Origin: a virus
Strand: one strand, 5' to 3'
Virus record (IMG/VR): IMGVR_UViG_3300042307_001570
Coordinates: 1-25,970 of that record
DNA length: 25,970 nt
Both the position numbers and the translations under genes were made by a program. Of the stretch, positions 15,725-24,700 are shown in pieces (the stretch's first letter is position 1; each line of letters opens with the position of its first letter). The notes under the pieces were generated by a model. The model was not told where the DNA came from and made no database searches. It worked only from the letters and a program-made list of their open reading frames with translations.

Positions 15725-18700
15725 ATGCCCGCACAACGCCCCCCCGAGTGGTCCGAACTGGAAGCGGACCCCAAGTGGTCAACTCTCGACCGTGAACAGA
15801 AGCGTGTGGTGCTCGCCAATTGGGGCTCCACCGTGGCGGATTACGTCGCCGAGAACGGCGGGTTTAACCCCGACACTGAAACCAGCTTCAAGACGACGCT
15901 GGCCGGCATTGCCGAAAAGCACGACCTCGTGCCGGGCGTGGGCGAAAAGACTGGCCAGTGGTTCACCGACGCGTGGCACAACTTGAGCCGGGGCGCGCTC
16001 AATGACTTTGTGGGCGGGGTGATCGAGGCCCCGCTGCGTGTTGCCGAGAACGTGTTGCCCAATGATTGGGTGGACGCGGAATCGGCAGCCAACGCGGTCG
16101 CAGGATTTCGCAAGGCGGTTGATGAGGCGCACCCGGTACGCCCCGAGTTTGCCGAGAGCATCCCCGGCCAAGTGGTGCGTGGTTTGGGTCAAGCCATCCC
16201 GAACGTGGCGCTGGGCGCCCTGCGCCTGCCCGGCCTCGCCGCCGGTGCGGTGGCGCAGTCCTTTGACCAAGGCTACCAGGACGCCGTGCAGAGCGGAACC
16301 ACCCCGAGCGAGGCGTTTAAATCAGGTGTGGCCAACTTGCCCGGAGCCATTCCCGAATACTACGCCGACAAGGTGGCGCTTGGTGGACTCATGAGCGCGG
16401 CCAAGGTGGCCCCGCTCAAGCGCGAAATCGTCAAAGCAATCGCCACGGGAGCAGCCAGCGAGGCCACCCAGCAGACGTGGTCTAACGCCGTGGCCTCGTA
16501 CATAGTCGGCTACGATAAAGAACGCGAACTTACCCAGGACGTGGGGAATTCGGCACTGGTTGGCGGACTCACCGAGGGAATCGTGCGTGCAGGCACCAGC
16601 GTTGCAGAAAATGCCGCCGCCCGCTCGGGGCACAAGGAGTTTGCCCAGCAGCTCGACACCGCAAAAAACATCCCCGAAAGCACCAAGACGCTCCTGCTCC
16701 AGCAGGACCAGCTCCGGCGCGGCCTGCGCCCGGCTCAAATGTTTCCCGCCGGAACCACCCCTTTGCCCATGATCGATGGCATGGAGCAGGTGAAAAATGA
16801 GCGTGGCGTTTTTCATTTTAACCCGAAGCAAATCACCGCGGCCGAAATCCTCTCGGCCAGCCGCGACGGCAAAGAAAACGAGATTTTAGGGCTTGGGCCC
16901 GTGAGCAAACCCGCAGCGCAGGCCCGCGCCGCCGCGACCGGCGAAAAGCTCGTGGCCGTGGCTGAACGCGCCGCCGATGGCACTGAAATCAAAACCACCA
17001 TCGGCACCACCGGCACCGCGCCCGCGCAGGTCGCCGCGCTGGAGGCCAGCAAATCGCCCGGCTCCACCGTCAAGGTTGAGGAGATCGGCAAGACGATTGT
17101 GGAGCGCCAGCGCGCCGCGCAGGCTGCCGTGGAGCAAAAGGCCCGCGAGGAAAAGCTCGCCGAGGATACCCGCCGCGCCGAGGCGCAGGCCCGCCGCGAT
17201 GGTGACAAGCTACGCTTTGAAGAAACCCTGCTCGCCGCCGATGCGTTGGAGCAGGACCGCGCCGCCGCATGGCCTGCGGTCAACGGAGCGCTCAAGAGCT
17301 TGTCAAACTTCGTGGACGACACGTCCTATGCACTCACGCAGCAACAGCGCGAGGCCGCGCTGAAGCGCATCGCCCGCCTGCAACCCCGCGCCGAGCAACT
17401 CAAGGTGGGGCATGACGCCGCCGCCGATGCGCGGTTTAATGCGGACAAAGCCGCCGCTGCCGCCGCCGAAAAGGCCAAGCAGGAAAAGGTGCGTGCCGAC
17501 CAGGCGCGCATCGACGCGATCGACGCCACCGGCCGCGACCCGTCCACGAACCGGATCGTGCAGATCGAGAATTTAACCGACGACGACCTGGCCGACGTCG
17601 GCAACGACCTGCAAAAAAACGGCCTGACGCCGCAGAGCTACGAGGCCGAGCTGATGCGCCGCGAGCGCCAAGCCGCCGAGGAGGGCAACCGGTCGAATTT
17701 CACGCTGCGCGATTTGTTTGTTGGGAAAAAATCGGCCCTCAACGCCGCCGGATTAACCGCGCCCCTGCGTTTGCCTACGCCCAAGACCGAGACCGAACGC
17801 GGTGGTTTGGGTGGCGAGCTCAAGACGCTGCGCGAAAGCTCGGGTGCGTTTGCGTTTTTCCAGAACAACGCGCCCGCGCTCGACCGCATGGCGCAGACCC
17901 TGCGCGGCCTCGGGTTTAAGGTGCAGACCGAGAACGACGTGGTGGAGCTGGTCGGCCGTGCGTTTGGCGGCGAAGACGTGCGCCCGGAGACCGAGGGTGA
18001 GGTGGAGTTTGCCGCTGCCGCCCGACGGGTAGAGCCGATCGCCACGGGCATCACCGAAAGCGCAGCCACCCTTGCCAGCAAAGAAATCCCCGCCGCCACC
18101 AACCCAACGGTCAAGCAATCCTTGACCGTTGCCGCACTCCCCAACGTCGAGGTCGAGCGCCTGCGCGCCGCCCACGCGAAGGCCCTCGGCCCTCGCATGG
18201 CCGACCTTGACCTGCGCGTCGGCTTGTTGGCCGAACTACTGGAGCAGGAAGGCTACCCGAAAGCCGCCGCCAACCTGCGCGCCAACAAACTTGGTGAAGC
18301 GGAGGCCGTGGTGGCCAACCGCCGCGCCCCGCAGTTTCGCGCCGAAATCGTGCGCCTGCGCCAGGAGCAGGCGTTCATCCTCGTATCGGCAAAAGCTGCC
18401 GCCGATGGCAAGATGACCGGCCTGATTTCCCACGAACTCGCCCATCGCTATTGGGACACGCTGCCCGAGGACGCCAAAGCGATCGAGCGCGCCGCCGCCG
18501 ACCGTGCGCTGGCAAACAAGACCGGCCCGCTTTTTAATGCCCAGGGGGAAAAGCAGACCAACATCGCCATCACCGCCGAGGAGCTGCGCGCGGCCGGACT
18601 GAGCGCCACGCTCGAGGCCGACCCTGATCTGGTTTACAAGGAATACTTCGCCGAGCTTACCCGCATCGAAAACGAACGCTACCTCGGCAACCGCGTCGAG

Positions 18701-21700
18701 GCCAGCAGCGCCCCGGCCCATACCCGCCGCCTGCTCGCCCGCCTGCGCCAGTGGTTGCAAGAGGTGTTTGATGCGGTCCGCCGCACCACCGGCCGCGCCG
18801 ACCTATCGCGCGAAGGTTTCCGTGAATGGCTCGCCGGAGCCAGCCAGGAGCAGACCAATCGGACCGCGCTCGCCTACGCCACCCGCCGCGCGCCCGCGTT
18901 TGCGACCACGCAGCAGATCAAGACCGAGACGCCCGAGTTCAAGCGCTGGTTTGGCTCATCAAAAGTAGTAGACGATAGCGGCAAACCACGCGTGGTTTAT
19001 CATGGCACCGGTAATGCAGGTTTTTCGGTCTTCAATAATTTATCCTGGTTTGCTGATTCACAGGATATTGCTTCCGGCTATTCCAAACAAATCCCAGCTG
19101 GAAAAACTGAAGCCGAAAACCAAGCCGTTTACCCTGTCTATATCGCAATAAAAAACCCCAAGCGGGTTGATTTTTTCGCCCTACGGGATGATGTCGAAAA
19201 GTGGTTATCACCTAATAGTAAATACGACGGGATAATCATAGATCGTTCAATGGTTCCAAACAGCAGGGGGAATTTCTATGTAGTAAAATCCCCCACGCAG
19301 ATCAAATCCGCCATCGGTAACAACGGGAACTACGATCCCGCCGAGCCGCGGATCGACCAGGCCACCCAAGCCACCTTTGATCTTGGCGGCATGAGTCCCG
19401 GCCTGCCCCTGCCTAACGCGATCCGCAATCTCACTCCCCGCTGGCAAAATAAAATCCTGCGGTTCGATAGTAACCTGGACAAAGCGCTCTACTACGCCGG
19501 AGGCGAGGGCAAGACCGAGACCCGCACCGCAACCATTGACCACCTCGCCCGTGAAACAGGCCTGAGCACGGGGCAAATCGCCAGCCTTGCCCGCACCTTG
19601 CGCGAGAAAATTTCCCCTCTCGCCGCATCCACTGCCACCGATGGAACGCTGCGCATTCCGGCGTTAATGGAAAACGAGGCAGCCAAACTTGCATCACCGG
19701 CCAAACCTGCGCAGCCTTCCTCAAGTGAAAACCAACAGCAAGACACCGGCACCACCATTGCCCGCTACGTTGACGGCAACGGCACGTCGGCCCAAAAACG
19801 CGCCGAAGCCATCCAGCAAATCAGCGCCGTCCACGCCATCGCCGACAACCGCAAGCTCGACGAAAGCGATTATCTACAAGCAGCCGGAGGAAAGAATAAT
19901 AATGAAAATGACGCGAATTCGGGGGCGGACTCCGACGAGGCCCTACGGAATCGGGGACGAGTAGACCAAGCCGCCAAGCAGGAACGTGCGCGGCGCGCGT
20001 TGACCAATCCCGAGAAAATGCTTGAGCGGGCGTTGCTCGACGACAATCGCATCAGCAGCATCATTCCCGAGTTGGTCGCAAATCCGCGCCGCTCGTGGGA
20101 TATTCGCGGGGCGGTCATCAAAACCCCCAGCGACCTGCTCGCACTCACGCAAATCCTGCGCACGCCCTACGCTGAAACGGGAAAAGTGATTCTCGTTAAC
20201 AGCCGCAACGAGGTGGTGCACGCGGAAATCATTAGTATCGGCACCACCACCAGCACGTATTTTGCGCCCAGCCACTTGGCTCAAGTGCTCGCACGGGCAC
20301 CGAAGACGACGGAGCCCTACGGGATCATTGTTTCGCATAACCATCCCAGTGGCGACCCGACGCCCAGCGCGCCGGATATGCGCATGACGCGGGTGTTTAT
20401 AGACGCGGCCCAATCAGCCGGGCATTACCTGCTCGATCACGTCGTCACCAATGGCAAGCGCTACTACAGTTTTAAGGAAACCGGCGTGATTGCCGAACCC
20501 ACGGGGGCAACTTCATTCACCGACCTTGCACCAGCCGCACGCGGAGCCGAGGCGGATCCTGATTTATCGGCCAACCAAACCCGCGCACCGTGGGAAGTGG
20601 TGGCCCGCGAAGACCTCAAAGCGATCAATAGTCCTTATGATGCCAGCGTGTTTTTAGCCACGGCGCGGCAGGTCGCACCGGACGCCATGCACGTCATCTA
20701 TGTAAACCGGCGCAATCAGATGGTGTCGTTTGAGCGTATTCCGAAGGCCACAGAACTGAGCGCGCAGGCCATGCGCCAGCGCCTTTTTGAATCCATGGGC
20801 AGGGAAGGGGCCACCGGCCTGTTTGTGGATATGCCGGACAGCTTATCGGGCGTAGACTCGATGCGAACCATGCGGATGCTCAGAGAATTTGCCACGAAAA
20901 CGGATTTTGTCCTGCTCGATGTTACGGGTAAATTCCAGGGATCGAACACCCACGACAGTGCGAAGATGATGGGGTTTATCTCCGAACCAGGGCAAAAGAG
21001 CTTTGGGGGAGTAGGCGAAGACGCTAAGCGCCCCATGGACAGAAGGGCTACGGCTGATCAAACTGCCATTATGCCCTCTCATCCTTGGCCTAAGGACTTT
21101 CCTGACGTGCTATGGCACGCGGAACAAACCGCCATTAGCGCGCATCCCGATTACAAAGCGGCCAAAGCAGGCGACAGCGCGGCAGCAGTGCGCTTGGTGG
21201 ATGCGTTTATCAACCGTGATAAAGCCGCCGATCTCGCGCAAAAATACCCCGAGGCCATTATTCTTCCGGTTCACGCGGAGGAAGCGGGCGGAAGAAATGC
21301 CATCCCTATTACCTATGCGGCCCGCATGGCTATGCTGTCGGGCCTGCCACTCGAAACTCAAATCGTGCAAAGCAATCGGCGCTATGCCACAGGCAAGGAC
21401 GGTCTTTATCGCTGGGCCAATCGAGCAACATTTGAGGGACCAGTCGAAACCGGTCGCGATTATATTATCATGGACGACATGCGCAGCATGGGCGGCACAC
21501 TCGCTGCACTGCGCAACCACATCGAAGACGGAGGCGGGCGCGTAGTCCTCGCTTCTACACTCGGAGCTGACAGCCGCCGCCTTGCCCAAGACCGAGTTAC
21601 GCTCGCACCTAGACCCGAAGTCATTGCGGAGCTTGACCGCCGCTTTGGCCTTAACCAGATTTCCAACACTCTCAATGAACTCGGTATTGCCCAAGACGCC

Positions 21701-24700
21701 CGCCACCTCACCGGTCCAGAAGCCACATGGCTCTCAACCTGGCGCGGCTCGCTTGACGAATTCCGAGATCGAGTCCTTGCGCTCCGACGCGGCAATGAAG
21801 GCCAAGGAGGCGTTTCGACTGTTTCACCTTCAGGACCAAGCAGCGGACCAGAAGGCGGCGTAAGTTACGCCACCAGCCAACGCGATCAAGATTCTGCGGT
21901 CCAAGAACCCACCGCACCCACCAACGCCGCCGCAGCCCTCAAGGCCGCGCTGCCCGCAGGCGTCACCACGGCCGCCGCGCTCGAGCGCGAGCAGGAAGCC
22001 GAACAGGCCACGCTATCCGAAGCCGCGCGCGAAGCCCGCCACCCCGCCGCCGTCGGCGCGACCGAACCCGGCGAAGCTTGGGCGAGCGTGGCCAAGATGG
22101 CCGAGAAGCAGCTCACCGAGGAGCGCGCCAGCATTGCCAAGCACCTCGACGAATACGCCCTCGACCTGGCCGACATTGAAAAGGCTCACCTGCAAGGCCG
22201 CACCGCTGCGCTCAAGGCCGAGATCGAGCGCCGAGCTGATCCCGTGGAGCGCGCCACCAAGGTCACCGCGCTGCCCAAGATGGACCGCAAAGAGGCGCTC
22301 AAAACCGAGCTCGACCGGGGCCGCCGCCTGCGCGACGACGGACTCAAGACCGGCAACGATACCGCGGCCAACGAGGGCACCCGCATCGTCAAGGCCGCCA
22401 CGGCCCGACTGGATGAGGAATACCCCGGCTGGGATGCCAAGAAACCAGTTGTTAAGGATTCCTTAATAACTGCCACCAAGCCCGCACCGGCCGCCCTCGC
22501 CACGCAGGACGATGGCCGCAACCTGCCGCCGACCGCCCCGCCGGAGCCGCCCGAAAACGGTGCACCTCGCCCCGACGACGCCGCGCCCGACCGGGGTCGT
22601 GCCCGCGCCGCCTTCGGCCACAGCGCCTACACGCCCAACTTCCTCGAACGCACCACCGAGCGCCTGCGCTCCATGGCCGTCGGATTCCGTGGCGCAATCC
22701 CGGAGCTGCCCGCATTCCCGGCACTGGCCGCGAAGACCGACCGCTTCATCCGCGACCAAGGGCCCGCGTTTTACAACAACCTGAAGGCGTTCTACCGGAC
22801 CCTGAGCAGCGCCAACGACTACGTGCAGCGCACCGCCGAGGAGCAGGTCGACGCCATCACCGGCCCGCTCATGAAGACCGGCGTGGCCTTCGATGCCACT
22901 GCTTACGCCCAACTGAAGAAACGCCAGGAGCAGGCGCGCCGCCTCAAAGCCGAGGGCAAACTGATGCCCGCCGGAGCCGGGGCCGAACTCGACGCCCTGC
23001 AAAGCCAGCTCGAGGCGCACCCTTACGTGCTGTTTAACAAATTGGTTTATTTCATGGACCTGGACTGGCGCGGGCGGAATTTGAAGGACAGCGAGGGCAA
23101 CCCAATCAAACTACCCGACGGTCTCAACCAGACCGAGATCGACAACGAGCTGGCCCGCCTCGGCGGCCTGATCGCTGCGAGCCCGCATGCCCAGCTGATC
23201 GAGACCGCGTTTGACCGCCACATGGCGCTGGTGAAACAGACCGCCGAAGACCTCAAAACCCGCGACCTGCTGGCCGCCCAGCACCTGGACAACCCGTACT
23301 ACTTCCCCCACCTGACCCTCGAAATCACACGGGGCGACAAGGTGATCGAGCGCGAGCTGCGCCCCGAGCGCGTGCGCGTGGGCACCGAGGCGGACTTCAG
23401 AGGCTACCTGCAAGAGCCCACCGGCAGCCTCAAGCCGATCGAGAGCGACTACGTGCGCGCGGTTTATTACCACCTCGTGCAGGTGGGCGCGCACAACCTC
23501 AAGGCCGACGCGATCCGCGACCACGCCCGCAGTTACGATGTGATGGAGCAGGTAAAGGACCGCGCCAAAGTGCTATCCAAGCAGCGCGGGCGCTCGGTTT
23601 CATGGGAGGAAGTGTTTCACAGCGAATACGCTCCGGCCGGTTACGTGCTGTACGGCACCGACAGCCGCGACGCGTTCCCCTCGGTCATGGTGGACCGCGA
23701 CAAGCTGGCCCGCCGCCTCGGTGAAGCCCTCACCAGCGCCGACCTGCACGAGCAGCTGAAGGAACTTGGCGTCAAGGGCATCAAGCTGCTGCCCGAAGAC
23801 CTCAAGGAGACCCTGATCCAAGGCCAGCGCGAGACGTGGATCGTGCCCGCCCGCGTGGCCGAGGCGCTACGCGGCATCGCCGATCGCCAGAAAAAGACCA
23901 GCGAGCCCATCGAGAGCGCCATCAAAAAGGTGAACGGCGCGTGGAAGGGCTGGAAGTTGTTCATGCCGCAGAACCACATCCGCTACGAATACGGCAACAT
24001 TGTGGCCGATTTGGAAAAGCTATTCAGCGCCAGCCCGCGCACGTTCAAATACCTCGGCCAATCGGCCAAGGAGATGCGCGCGTTCTTCCAGGGCGAGGCC
24101 CCGAGCGCCGACCTGCGCGCCGCGCTCAAGGACGGCGTGATCAACGCGATCACCGCCGCCGAAATGAACCAGCTGCAGCGCCTGCGCGCGTTTGAGAAGT
24201 TCCAGACGGTGGGCGAACGCATCACCACACAGCTCAAGAAGCGGAGCAGCTCGGCGCTTTACCAGCCGATCACCAACATGGTCGGCCTGGGCGACTTGAG
24301 CAGCGTGGAGCTTTCGGCCTTGCGCGAGGGCGTGACGCGTTACGCCAACTACCTCGCCAACTTGGAGGCGATCCGCAACAACGCACGCCCCGACTACGCC
24401 GGAGCCTACTGGCGCGACATCGAGGCGATCGGCGACAGCCGCCCCGGAGCCAACGACAAAGCCCAGCGCCAGGCGGCGCAAATCAGCAAGGCGACGTTCG
24501 GCGATTACGGCGACCTGAGCACCAACGGCCAATACTTGCGCGACAAACTGATCCCGTTTTACAGCTGGATCGAGGTCAACTTCAAGTACCACGCCAACCT
24601 GCTGCGCAACTTGCGCGACCAGGTGCGCGGCGACATCGACGGCGGCACAGGCAACGCAGCCGCAACCGCAGCCCGCGTGGCCGGAGCGCGCGCCGGTGGC

